From positions 2,547,501 to 2,611,500 of the forward strand of contig CP047152.1 of assembly GCA_041879295.1 (NCBI GenBank): a stretch of 64,000 nt of DNA, written 5' to 3'. Each line of letters begins with the position of its first letter. The stretch's first letter is position 1. Positions 35,762-43,684 of the stretch are shown in pieces. A program made the position numbers and the translations under genes. A model generated the notes under the pieces. The model was given only the letters and a program-made list of their open reading frames with translations, was not told where the DNA came from and did not search any database. Source of the stretch: Pseudomonas putida (GTDB lineage Bacteria > Pseudomonadota > Gammaproteobacteria > Pseudomonadales > Pseudomonadaceae).

Positions 35762-35830
35762 AAAGCCCCCATTACCCATTCATAGGTGATTTTCACAGTT
35801 GGCGCTATCACGGTGTAGCGCACTACCAAG

Positions 35831-36028
35831 GCTGCTACAGCAGCATCGCAACAGGGGCTTTCTCACGCTGCCTTTTGGACAGTTTCCCTCTCCACGGACG
35901 GCCTGCGTTACCGCGCAGGCCGTCTGGAACACCCTTGCCACCGCTCCCGATCGGGGAGACGGCTTCATCATGCCCAAGGGCGATGAACGGCGTCAACCGT
36001 TTTGTAGTGATTTTTTTTGCTCACTACA
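35831..36028. other. Noncoding stretch dense in inverted repeats; possible structured RNA
   Basis: The gap between ampC and the small gene at 35761 holds no gene but at least four hairpins: GCTGCT/AGCAGC at 35831-35844, an 11-bp stem GACGGCCTGCG/CGCAGGCCGTC at 35897-35924, CTCCC/GGGAG at 35944-35958, and a long nested hairpin at 35958-35994 (GACG, TCATC, GCCC with their complements). An eight-base inverted repeat TGTAGTGA/TCACTACA follows at 36003-36028. It could be a leader of the minus-strand gene, a small RNA, or the ampC 3' region. Confidence 0.4.
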
Positions 36029-36061
36029 TTCTGTCGTTTTGTCCGACAATCACAGCTCGCG

Positions 36062-37204
36062 TCACAAGCCGGAAAGGATGTCGAAGGCGGCTTGCACCCG
36101 CGCTTGGTTGGGGTAATTCCGATTGGCCAGCAACACGACTGCCAGCTGTTCTGCGGGTACAAACGCGGCATACGCGCCGAAGCCATTGGTGGAACCAGTC
36201 TTGTTGTACCAGGCTGCCGGTAGCGCGGGCAGGGCCGGCTGCAAGCGAGTGGTTGCCTGCGGTTCACGGATCAGCAGCGAGCTGTTGCCATCGATCAGTG
36301 TGCGCAGCGTGACCGGGTAGGGGTAGCGTTCCCAGCCCAGGCCTTGCGTCATGGCGCCGACCTGGAAATAGCCTTGCTGGGTAATGGCGGTGGCTTTCAC
36401 CAAGGCCGGCGGCAGGCCCTGCGGCTGCATGTGCAGGCGCACATAGCGCAGCAGGTCGCTGGCGCTGGTTTTGATGCCGTAGGCCTCGTCGGCGTAAGGG
36501 CCCGGACCCATGCGCACCGGCTTGTCGGCGGCGTCATACCCTTGGGCATAAAGGCCCTGGGCGCTGGCCGGAACCTGAAGGTAGGTATTTTTCAGGCCCA
36601 TCTTCGTCAGCAGGCCCTCATTCATCAGCGTGGAAAACGGTTGGTGCTGCGCACGGGCGGCAAGGTCACCGAACAAGCCCAGGCTGGGGTTCGAGTAGCA
36701 GCGCTGGGTGCCGGGTTTGGCGCGAGGTTGCCAGTGGCGGAAGAAATCGACTACCTGTTGCGGCGTTTGCACAGATTCGGGGAACTGCAGTGGCAGGCAG
36801 TCGGCGCTATAGGCGCCCAGTTCCAGCACCGTTGCGTCGCCGATGGGGGCGCCGGCCAGTGCCGGGTGGTAGCGCTTGGCCGGGGCCTGGAGGTCAAGCT
36901 TGCCCTCGGCGCTGGCAAGCGCGGCCAGTGTGGCAGTGTAGGTCTTGCTCAGCGAACCAATCTCGAACAGCGTATCGCGGCTCACCGGTACGTTGTCGGC
37001 CTTGCTGGCCACGCCGTAGCTGAAGTAATGCGCGTGGTCGCGTGCATAGATGGCCACAGCCATGCCGGTGATGCCTTGTTCCTGCATGAGCGGGCGGATG
37101 ATCTGGTCGACCTTGGCCTGTAACTGGTCGTCGGCCTGGGCGCTGGTATGGCCAAAAGCGAGGGTGATGGCGGCTGCAAGTACAGCCAGACGTGGGCGGA
37201 ACAT
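36062..37204 (-). CDS. ampC: Class C beta-lactamase (AmpC)
   Basis: A periplasmic serine beta-lactamase of 380 residues with signal peptide (MFRPRLAVLAAAITLAFGHT, cleavage near residue 24). The catalytic motifs are intact: Ser84-Leu-Ser-Lys87 (EIGSLSKTY), Tyr170-Ser-Asn172 (CYSNPSLG) and Lys335-Thr-Gly337 (NKTGSTNGFG). Two cysteines (136 and 169, the second just before the YSN motif) could form a disulfide near the active site. No ampR-type LysR gene is adjacent, so inducible control of the Enterobacter type is not evident from this locus; the next gene upstream is divergent. Confidence 0.95.
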   Translation of the reverse strand: MFRPRLAVLAAAITLAFGHTSAQADDQLQAKVDQIIRPLMQEQGITGMAVAIYARDHAHYFSYGVASKADNVPVSRDTLFEIGSLSKTYTATLAALASAEGKLDLQAPAKRYHPALAGAPIGDATVLELGAYSADCLPLQFPESVQTPQQVVDFFRHWQPRAKPGTQRCYSNPSLGLFGDLAARAQHQPFSTLMNEGLLTKMGLKNTYLQVPASAQGLYAQGYDAADKPVRMGPGPYADEAYGIKTSASDLLRYVRLHMQPQGLPPALVKATAITQQGYFQVGAMTQGLGWERYPYPVTLRTLIDGNSSLLIREPQATTRLQPALPALPAAWYNKTGSTNGFGAYAAFVPAEQLAVVLLANRNYPNQARVQAAFDILSGL

Positions 37205-37322
37205 GGTGGGTCCTTTTGTGGAGCGTGTCCGTTGAGCGATATCACTCGGGGTTCCGGCGTTAGCGACGGAGAGCCAAAGAACTTATCGTCTGCCCAGCCA
37301 CCATGACAAGATGGATACAGTG

Positions 37323-38312
37323 ATGAAGTATTTGCGCATGTTATTTGACAATTTCACCCTGGCCTTGCTCGGTGTGGTACTCATCGCCACCGTGCTGCCT
37401 TGCTCGGGCGATGGCGCGGTATATTTCGGCTGGCTGACCAACCTGGCCATTGGCCTGTTGTTCTTCCTGCATGGCGCCAAACTGTCGCGTGAAGCCATCA
37501 TTACCGGTGCCGGGCACTGGCGCCTGCACCTACTGGTGTTCTCCTGTACTTTCGTATTGTTCCCACTGCTGGGCCTGGCGTTCAAACCTCTGTTCGTACC
37601 GCTGGTGGGTAACGAGCTTTACCTTGGCATCCTGTACCTGTGTGCCTTGCCTGCCACCGTGCAGTCGGCCATTGCCTTTACTTCGCTGGCCCGCGGTAAC
37701 GTGCCAGCGGCCATCTGCAGCGCGGCGGCCTCCAGCCTGCTGGGTATCTTCCTCACACCGTTGCTGGTGATGTTGTTGCTGGGTGCCAGTGGTGATACGG
37801 GGTCCGGTCTGGATGCGGTATTGAAGATCACTTTGCAGCTGCTGGTGCCGTTCGTTGCCGGGCAGATCGCGCGGCGCTGGATCGGTGCCTGGGTCAAGCG
37901 CAATGCGCGCTGGCTCAAGGTGGTGGACCAGGGTTCGATCCTGCTGGTGGTGTACACCGCCTTCAGTGAGGCCGTGGTTACCGGGCTGTGGCACACCGTA
38001 TCGCCGCAGCACCTGGCGGGGTTGTTCGTGGTGTGCGCAATTCTGCTGGCAGTGGTGCTGTTTGGCACACGCATGCTTGGCAAGGCGCTGGGCTTCGACC
38101 TTGAGGATCGCATCACCATCCTGTTTGCCGGCTCCAAGAAAAGCCTGGCCACGGGGGTGCCCATGGCCCAGGTGTTGTTCGTGGGCAGTGGCATTGGCGC
38201 GATGATCTTGCCGCTAATGCTGTTCCACCAGATACAGCTGATGGTGTGTGCTGTGCTGGCGCAGCGCTATGCCAGCCGTGACCAGGCGGTGGAAGCCTCG
38301 GCGGTGTCCTGA
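37323..38312 (+). CDS. Bile acid:sodium symporter family protein
   Basis: A 329-residue inner-membrane protein with about ten helices. It matches the SBF-like/YfeH subgroup: LTNLAIGLLFFLHGAKLSRE near residue 37-56, LPATVQSAIAFTSLARGN near 105-122 and the late GSKKSLATGVPMAQVLF segment, which holds the conserved crossover region of the fold. The substrate is unknown; bile acids are not implied. The ATG at 37323 gives the usual N-terminus MKYLRMLFDNFTLALLG. It is divergent from ampC. Confidence 0.9.
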   Translation: MKYLRMLFDNFTLALLGVVLIATVLPCSGDGAVYFGWLTNLAIGLLFFLHGAKLSREAIITGAGHWRLHLLVFSCTFVLFPLLGLAFKPLFVPLVGNELYLGILYLCALPATVQSAIAFTSLARGNVPAAICSAAASSLLGIFLTPLLVMLLLGASGDTGSGLDAVLKITLQLLVPFVAGQIARRWIGAWVKRNARWLKVVDQGSILLVVYTAFSEAVVTGLWHTVSPQHLAGLFVVCAILLAVVLFGTRMLGKALGFDLEDRITILFAGSKKSLATGVPMAQVLFVGSGIGAMILPLMLFHQIQLMVCAVLAQRYASRDQAVEASAVS

Positions 38313-38351
38313 ACGCCTTCGCGCTCCCATGCAGGAGCGCAATGGCAGCGA

Positions 38352-38945
38352 TCAGCGGGCCTGGCCTGAACGACGCTCGCGCAGCGCCTTGCCGACTTCG
38401 GCCTCGATCTTGTAGGCCGGCCCCTCCAGGTCGTCGAAGTTGCGCGTATAGCGTCGGGCAAACTCCTCCACGCCCAGTTCCTGATACTGCTGCACATGCT
38501 TGAGCTCGTGCGCCCACAAGGCAACGTTGTCCTCGGCATCGGCGGCCCGGCGGAAGATGATCGTGTCGATCAGTGTAACGGCGTTCACATCGGGGTTCTG
38601 CAATAGCGCATTGGCTGCGCTCATTTGTTGCTCATCCCCCACCCGAAAGCGCGCCGCGTCGAGCACGGCAAAGTCATACCAAGGTTCAAGCTGCGCCCGG
38701 ATATGCAACGGAATCGGCTGCACACCGCTGGCCGTGGCTTCGTCACGGGCCTGGCGCAAGGCGTAGGTCAGGCTGGACGAGGCCATGACCTCCACATCCT
38801 TGAGGATCTGCCCGGCCTGGCCTGGGTCGATCGGGGCGCAGAAACAGCCCATCAGGCACACCTGATACTGCCCGGGCGGGCAGGCCTGTTCGGCATGCGC
38901 TGGCAGGGCCAGCAGCAACCCCAGCAGCGCACTAATCCGCCTCAT
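38352..38945 (-). CDS. Exported protein with HExxH-like motif (DUF4157-related)
   Basis: A 197-residue protein starting at 38945 (MRRISALLGLLLALPAHA, signal peptide). After a Cys-rich segment (CPPGQYQVCLMGCFCAP) come helices and LWAHELKHVQQYQELG near residue 155-170, a zinc-peptidase-like HExxH-type motif (HELKH) found in DUF4157 domains of toxin-linked proteins. Catalysis is not proven, as the third ligand is unclear. It overlaps the stop of the upstream TetR gene by 14 bp, so it may be under the same control. Confidence 0.7.
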   Translation of the reverse strand: MRRISALLGLLLALPAHAEQACPPGQYQVCLMGCFCAPIDPGQAGQILKDVEVMASSSLTYALRQARDEATASGVQPIPLHIRAQLEPWYDFAVLDAARFRVGDEQQMSAANALLQNPDVNAVTLIDTIIFRRAADAEDNVALWAHELKHVQQYQELGVEEFARRYTRNFDDLEGPAYKIEAEVGKALRERRSGQAR

Positions 38946-39495
38946 GCAGGGCCTGTTCGACAAACTGGCGGCTGGCGCCCAGTACTTGCGCTTGCACGCT
39001 TTCACTGGCCAGCATGCGCCCGACCAGCAATGCCCCTACGCACTGGCTGATCAGCACCCAGGCCAGTTGCTCATCCTCCAGGGTTGTGCTCCAGGCCTGG
39101 TGCAGTTCTACCAGCCAGTGCTCCGCCACTTCACGCACCGGTGTGTCGGCCCGGGCGATTTCCACACCCAACGGCGGCAATGGGCATCCACCTTCGGCAT
39201 TGCGCAGGTGGGCCAGGCTCAGGTACTGCTGCAGGCAGCGGCCAAGGCGTTCGCGGTTGGCGCCCTGGCAGGCCAGGCGTATCAGGGGGCTGTTGCTCAG
39301 CTCCTGGCGTACCACCTCGGTAAACAGGTCGTCCTTGGACGGGAAGTGGTTGTAGAAGGCACCGCCGGTCAGGCCGATCGCTTTCATCAGCCCGGCCACG
39401 CCGGTACTGGCAAACCCCCCGCGCTTGGCCAGCGCGCCGCTGCTGGCCAGCAGCCGTTCGCGGGTTTGCTGTTTGTGTTCGTTGGAATAGCGCAT
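38932..39495 (-). CDS. TetR/AcrR family transcriptional regulator
   Basis: A 187-residue repressor with an N-terminal HTH (RERLLASSGALAKRGGFAST, then VAGLMKAIGLTGGAFYNHFP) and a TetR_C-like ligand domain. The HTH subgroup with LTGGAFYNHFPSKDDLF resembles regulators of quinone or electrophile response. It is divergent from the SDR gene with 89 bp between the starts; CGTTCGTTTACTAAACGATC near 39544-39563 is a good palindromic operator candidate for it. Confidence 0.9.
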   Translation of the reverse strand: MRYSNEHKQQTRERLLASSGALAKRGGFASTGVAGLMKAIGLTGGAFYNHFPSKDDLFTEVVRQELSNSPLIRLACQGANRERLGRCLQQYLSLAHLRNAEGGCPLPPLGVEIARADTPVREVAEHWLVELHQAWSTTLEDEQLAWVLISQCVGALLVGRMLASESVQAQVLGASRQFVEQALHEAD

Positions 39496-39541
39496 TCACA
39501 TGCCTCGACAGACAGGCTTGACGATGACCGCGATCATAGCA

Positions 39542-39566
39542 TAGCGTTCGTTTACTAAACGATCAT
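39542..39566. promoter_or_regulatory. Palindromic operator candidate for the TetR regulator
   Basis: The segment gcgttcgtttactaaacgat contains CGTTTAC/TAAACG inverted halves (about 39549-39561) with flanking CGTTCG/CGATCA similarity, 20-50 bases before the SDR gene. It is the usual position and form for a TetR dimer site. Confidence 0.5.
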
Positions 39567-39584
39567 TTACCCATGGAGGCAGGC

Positions 39585-40316
39585 ATGTCAGAACAACAAA
39601 AAGTCGTGCTGGTGATCGGGGCGGGCGACGCCACTGGGGGCGAAATCGCCAAGCGCTTTGCGCGTGAGGGTTACATTGCCTGCGTAACCCGGCGCCAGGC
39701 CGACAAACTGCAGCCGCTGCTGGAGGAAATACAGGCCGCTGGCGGCCGGGCCTACGGTTTTGGCTCTGATGCGCGCAAGGAAGAGGAGGTGGCCGCGCTG
39801 GTGGAGACTATCGAGCGTGATATAGGCCCGATTGAGGCATTTGTCTTCAATATCGGTGCGAATGTACCGTGCAGCATCCTCGAGGAAACCCCGCGCAAGT
39901 ACTTCAAGATCTGGGAAATGGCCTGCTTTGCCGGTTTCCTCACCGCGCAGGCGGTGGCCCGGCGCATGGTTCAGCGTGAGCGTGGCACCCTCCTGTTCAC
40001 CGGTGCTACAGCCGGCACTCGCGGTGCAGCCGGTTTTGCCGCTTTCGCCGGGGCCAAGCATGGCTTGCGTGCCTTGGCACAGAGCATGGCGCGCGAGTTG
40101 GGGCCACGCAACATCCATGTCGCCCATGTGGTGGTGGACGGTGCCATCGACACGGCCTTCATCCGCGACAGCTTCCCCGAGCGCTATGCCCTCAAGGACC
40201 AGGATGGCATCCTTGACCCGGCGCACATTGCCGACAGTTACTGGTTCCTGCACGCCCAGCCCCGCGACGCCTGGACCTTCGAGCTGGACCTGCGCCCCTG
40301 GATGGAACGCTGGTAA
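39585..40316 (+). CDS. Atypical short-chain dehydrogenase/reductase (SDR) family protein
   Basis: A 243-residue SDR with the N-terminal dinucleotide-binding motif VVLVIGAGDATGGEIAKRFA and the later FVFNIGANVPCSILEE. In the catalytic loop the expected Tyr-x-x-x-Lys reads Phe154-Ala-Gly-Ala-Lys158 (GFAAFAGAKHG), so the usual acid/base Tyr is replaced by Phe and the usual Ser also looks absent (LLFTGATAGTRG). GGAGGCAGG lies before the ATG at 39585. With the TetR gene and the following isomerase it may form a detoxification or aromatic degradation unit. The reaction is uncertain. Confidence 0.85.
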   Translation: MSEQQKVVLVIGAGDATGGEIAKRFAREGYIACVTRRQADKLQPLLEEIQAAGGRAYGFGSDARKEEEVAALVETIERDIGPIEAFVFNIGANVPCSILEETPRKYFKIWEMACFAGFLTAQAVARRMVQRERGTLLFTGATAGTRGAAGFAAFAGAKHGLRALAQSMARELGPRNIHVAHVVVDGAIDTAFIRDSFPERYALKDQDGILDPAHIADSYWFLHAQPRDAWTFELDLRPWMERW

Positions 40317-40345
40317 ACCCCCGTTAACTCGCAAGGACCGTAACC

Positions 40346-40960
40346 ATGCACACGTCTGTCGATTTCTTTTTTGACCTGGGCAGCCCAGCCAGCTACCTGG
40401 CCTGGACCCAACTGCCGAACCTGTGCGCCCGCCAGGGGGCCGCGCTGCACTACCGGCCAATGCTGCTTGGCGGGGTTTTCCAGGCTACCGGCAATGCTTC
40501 GCCGGCCATGATCCCGGCCAAAGGGCGCTACATGTTCACCGACCTGGCCCGCTTTGCCGAACGCTATGGAGTGCCGTTCGGGATGCCGCCGGGCTTCCCG
40601 GTCAATACCCTGACTTTGATGCGTGGCGTGACGGGTACCCAGTTGCATTCACCGGATCGGTTCGAGGCATTGCTAACGGTGCTGTTCACCGGGCTGTGGG
40701 TACAGCGCCGCAACCTGAGCGACAGCGCTGTGCTGAATGAAACACTCGCGCAGGCAGGCTTCGACCCGCAGGTTTTTCATGCCCTGGCCGCTGACAGCGA
40801 AGTAAAAGCCGCGCTAAAGCAGGCGACCGAGGCCGCTGTGGCGCGCGGGGTGTTTGGCGCGCCCACCTGTTTTGTCGGTGATGGGATGTTCTTCGGCCAG
40901 GACCGCCTGGACTTTGTCGAGGAGGCGCTGCGTCAGAGCGCCAACAGCCTCTCCAGCTGA
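40346..40960 (+). CDS. 2-hydroxychromene-2-carboxylate isomerase-like (DsbA family) protein
   Basis: A 204-residue thioredoxin-fold protein of the kappa-GST/HCCA isomerase type. It begins VDFFFDLGSPASYLAWTQLP, the glutathione-binding Ser being in GSPASYLA, and closes with RGVFGAPTCFVGDGMFFGQDRLDFVEEAL. Such enzymes act with glutathione in naphthalene-type catabolism or detoxification; no other naphthalene genes are present, so the natural substrate is unknown. 29 bp after the SDR gene and likely co-transcribed. Confidence 0.9.
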   Translation: MHTSVDFFFDLGSPASYLAWTQLPNLCARQGAALHYRPMLLGGVFQATGNASPAMIPAKGRYMFTDLARFAERYGVPFGMPPGFPVNTLTLMRGVTGTQLHSPDRFEALLTVLFTGLWVQRRNLSDSAVLNETLAQAGFDPQVFHALAADSEVKAALKQATEAAVARGVFGAPTCFVGDGMFFGQDRLDFVEEALRQSANSLSS

Positions 40961-41232
40961 GTGCGCTCCCACAGGCTGAGCAGGTCGGTGGGGTTGGTGC
41001 CATAGCGCTGCCAGTGCTCGAGCCCGGCCTGTTCGCCGCCGGGGGCATGGCAATGAACGCAATGCGCCAAGCCCTCAGTATCCAGGGCCAATGTCAGTTG
41101 CCAGCCCTGGATACCGACATCGACCAAGCCGCCCTCGCGGCGTGCAACCACCTCAAGGTGATGCACGCCAAGCGCCACATTGCGCAGGCACTGGTAGACA
41201 TCCCGGGCGCTCAGTGAACGTCTGTGGATCAA
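40933..41232 (-). CDS. Small conserved Pseudomonas protein (DUF7693-like)
   Basis: A 99-residue protein with RSLSARDVYQCLRNVALGVH at the N-terminus, LTLALDTEGLAHCVHCHAPG in the middle and a LLSLWERTQLERLLAL end, the pattern I associate with DUF7693. The frame starts with TTG at 41232, only a few bases after the stop of the upstream XRE-cupin gene, so translation may depend on coupling. Its end overlaps the convergent isomerase gene by 28 bp. CVHCH could bind metal. Function unknown. Confidence 0.72.
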   Translation of the reverse strand: MIHRRSLSARDVYQCLRNVALGVHHLEVVARREGGLVDVGIQGWQLTLALDTEGLAHCVHCHAPGGEQAGLEHWQRYGTNPTDLLSLWERTQLERLLAL

Positions 41233-41234
41233 GA

Positions 41235-41780
41235 TCAGAAATTCGCCGGCGTGTTGGCGCTGATGATCTCGGCCTCATCCGGGCCGATGTTCTTGAAACT
41301 GTGCGGCAGGGTCGTGGGGATGTAGTAACCGTCGCCCGAGTTGAGCACGCTGACCTGGCCGTCGACCCACAGCTCGACGGTACCACGGGTGACCAGCCCG
41401 CATTCTTCGCCTTCAGCATGCACGATCGGCTCGCCAGAGTCGGCGCCGGGTGCGTACAGCTCACGCAGCATGCGCATCTGCCGGCCTTCGACGCTGGCGC
41501 CGACCAGCAGCATGCGCAGGCCATTGCGGCCCAGGTCGGGTTGTTCGCCACCACGGAATACGTAGCGTTCCTCACGCACCGGCTCGTCGAAGCTGAAAAA
41601 CTCCGCCAGGCTCATGGGAATGCCCTCGAGCAGTTTTTTCAGGGAGCTGACCGAAGGGCTGACGCGATTCTGCTCGATCTGCGAGATCGTCGAATTGGTC
41701 AGCCCGCTGCGGCGGGCCAATTCCCGTTGGGAGAGGTTGTTGCGTTCACGCACCAGTTTGAGTCGCGTCCCCGTGTCCAT
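41235..41780 (-). CDS. XRE-family regulator with cupin domain (PuuR-like)
   Basis: A 181-residue regulator with HTH about residues 5-60 (LKLVRERNNLSQRELARRSG, LTNSTISQIEQNRVSPSVSS) and a cupin domain about 110-178 (EECGLVTRGTVELWVDGQVS; YIPTTLPHSFKNIGPDEAEI). It closely follows the PuuR plan, the repressor of putrescine use. Nearest upstream is an MFS carrier gene in the same direction. It is a second example of this architecture in the window, but shares little detail with the one at 28577. Confidence 0.93.
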   Translation of the reverse strand: MDTGTRLKLVRERNNLSQRELARRSGLTNSTISQIEQNRVSPSVSSLKKLLEGIPMSLAEFFSFDEPVREERYVFRGGEQPDLGRNGLRMLLVGASVEGRQMRMLRELYAPGADSGEPIVHAEGEECGLVTRGTVELWVDGQVSVLNSGDGYYIPTTLPHSFKNIGPDEAEIISANTPANF

Positions 41781-41861
41781 AGCCGCCTTGTAATCAGAGG
41801 TGTCAATAATAATGAGCGATGCGCATTAAAACACACTCTGCGCCCTTGCGCGCTGTGCTTC

Positions 41862-43067
41862 TCAAACCCGCTGCTCACGCGGCATTGGCCACAGCCCGAC
41901 CAGCAGCAACAGCACGGCCACGGCCAAGAATGGCAAGCGTGGATCAAGGGCATACACCAAGGTACCGGCGAGCGGCCCGATCACCGCGCCCATGCCTTGG
42001 GCGGCGCCAATGGAGCCGGCTGTGGCGCCTTGTTCGGAGGCCTGCATGGCATTGGCCGCCAGTGCCGAAAACGCCGGGAACACGAAGCCCATGCCCGCTG
42101 CCGCAACAAAATAGCAAGCCCACAGCCAGGGGGCCGTGGTGGCCAGTGAGCCACAGGCAAAGCCCAGTGCCGATACCGTGGCACCCACCCGGATCATCTT
42201 CAGCGGTGGCCACTCCAGTTGGCGCAGGATCACCTGTGCCAGCATCAGTGCCACACCCACGGTGGTCAGGGCGATGCCAGCCGCCTGGGCGGCTTCGGCA
42301 GGGCCCAGATGCAAGCGGTCAAGGGCAAAGAAACCGACGATGATCTGCGACACGGTCACACTGAGCATGGCGCTGAATGCCACCAGCAGCGGCCGGCGCA
42401 GGCGCGGGTCGTTCAGCCGCACCGGACTGGGGGCGTGGCTGTGCGGCAGCGCCTGTGGTTTGAGGGTAAAAAACAGCACGAGGAAGGCAGTGGCCGGCAG
42501 CAGCGACATGATATGGAACGGCAGGCTCAGGCTGTGACGCGCCAGCAGTGCGGCCAGTGCTGGCCCGACCACCAGGCCGACGGCGTTGGCCGCCCCCAGT
42601 GAGGCCATGGCCCGCGCCCGGCGTTGCGGCTCGACATGGTCGGCGATCAGCGCATTGCAGCCTACCGGGATGGCGGCATAGAAGGCGCCGATGCAACCGC
42701 GCGCGATCATAAGGCCGATGAACGCCAAGGTTGCCCCCGGCAGCCAGCGCAGTGCGCCTTCGACGAACAGGCACAGCAGCCAGTAAGCCAGGGTAAAGCC
42801 GGCGCTGCCCAGCAGCAGGATGCGCCGACGGCCCAGGCGGTCTGCCGCGCGCCCCCAGGGCCGGGCCAGCAGCACCCAGACCACGCCGGCCACGGTTATG
42901 GCGGCGCCGGCTTGCCAGGTGGCCATGCCAAGCTGGCGGGCTATCGGGCCGATCAGGGCGACGAAGGCCATCATCGACATGGTGCAGGCCATGTTGGCCA
43001 GCAGCAGCGGGCGCAAGTCCAGGGTGCTGGCAGGCAGAAGGGTTGCAGGATCCTTTGCGACGTTCAT
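41862..43067 (-). CDS. MFS transporter
   Basis: A 401-residue carrier with twelve predicted helices, starting at MNVAKDPATLLPASTLDLRP (43067); the longer open frame to 43154 crosses into the cytochrome gene and lacks support. The motif-A-like loop ARPWGRAADRLGRRRILLLG is near residue 65-84. It resembles drug or siderophore exporters of the DHA1 type, without clear substrate. It starts 84 bp after the cytochrome b561 stop in the same direction. Confidence 0.9.
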   Translation of the reverse strand: MNVAKDPATLLPASTLDLRPLLLANMACTMSMMAFVALIGPIARQLGMATWQAGAAITVAGVVWVLLARPWGRAADRLGRRRILLLGSAGFTLAYWLLCLFVEGALRWLPGATLAFIGLMIARGCIGAFYAAIPVGCNALIADHVEPQRRARAMASLGAANAVGLVVGPALAALLARHSLSLPFHIMSLLPATAFLVLFFTLKPQALPHSHAPSPVRLNDPRLRRPLLVAFSAMLSVTVSQIIVGFFALDRLHLGPAEAAQAAGIALTTVGVALMLAQVILRQLEWPPLKMIRVGATVSALGFACGSLATTAPWLWACYFVAAAGMGFVFPAFSALAANAMQASEQGATAGSIGAAQGMGAVIGPLAGTLVYALDPRLPFLAVAVLLLLVGLWPMPREQRV

Positions 43068-43150
43068 GAGCGGTCCAGGGCAGTGCGGCAAATAAAAGCC
43101 GATATTATTAAGAACTATTATCGAGTGTCGAATCCCTGGGCTGCTGCAGC

Positions 43151-43684
43151 TCAATCACTGCGGCGCAGGGGGCCAGGCCACATGCTACGCAACACACCGT
43201 CGCGGCGCACCCACGCGTGCATCAAGGCTGCACCCACATGCACCAGCACCGTGGCGAACAGCAGGTAGCCCGCCCAGCCATGGGCCTGGCGCAACACGGC
43301 ATACAGTTGAAGGTTGTGGGGGGCAATGGCGGGCAAGCCGAGCGGGCGCGGGTAATCGCCGGCCGACAGCATGGCCCAGCCCAGCAGCGGCATGGCCAGC
43401 ATCAGGCCATAGAGCAGCAGATGCGAGGCTCCGGCGGTCCAGCGCTGCAGTTTTGGCAGGTCGTTCGGCAGGGGCGGATGAGGTAGGGTCAGGCGCGCAG
43501 CAATGCGCAGCACCACCAGCACCAGCAGGGCCAGGCCGGTGGCCTTGTGCAGGCTGATCAGCACCGGGTGGCGTAGCGACAGGTCGGCGACCATGCTCAC
43601 ACCGATGAACAACATGGCCAGTATCAGCACGGCCATCAGCCAATGCAGCAAACGGGCAAAAGGGTGGAAGGCTTCAGGTTTCAT
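43151..43684 (-). CDS. Cytochrome b561
   Basis: A 177-residue membrane diheme cytochrome with four helices. Heme-ligand histidines are visible in the first helix (FARLLHWLMAVLILAMLFIG), in ISLHKATGLALLVLVVL, and in the last helix (LFATVLVHVGAALMHAWV). It may pass electrons between the quinone pool and a periplasmic partner, here probably the catalase-family peroxidase, whose stop overlaps its start by 4 bp (ATGA). Together with that gene it is part of the ECF sigma-controlled locus. Confidence 0.93.
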   Translation of the reverse strand: MKPEAFHPFARLLHWLMAVLILAMLFIGVSMVADLSLRHPVLISLHKATGLALLVLVVLRIAARLTLPHPPLPNDLPKLQRWTAGASHLLLYGLMLAMPLLGWAMLSAGDYPRPLGLPAIAPHNLQLYAVLRQAHGWAGYLLFATVLVHVGAALMHAWVRRDGVLRSMWPGPLRRSD

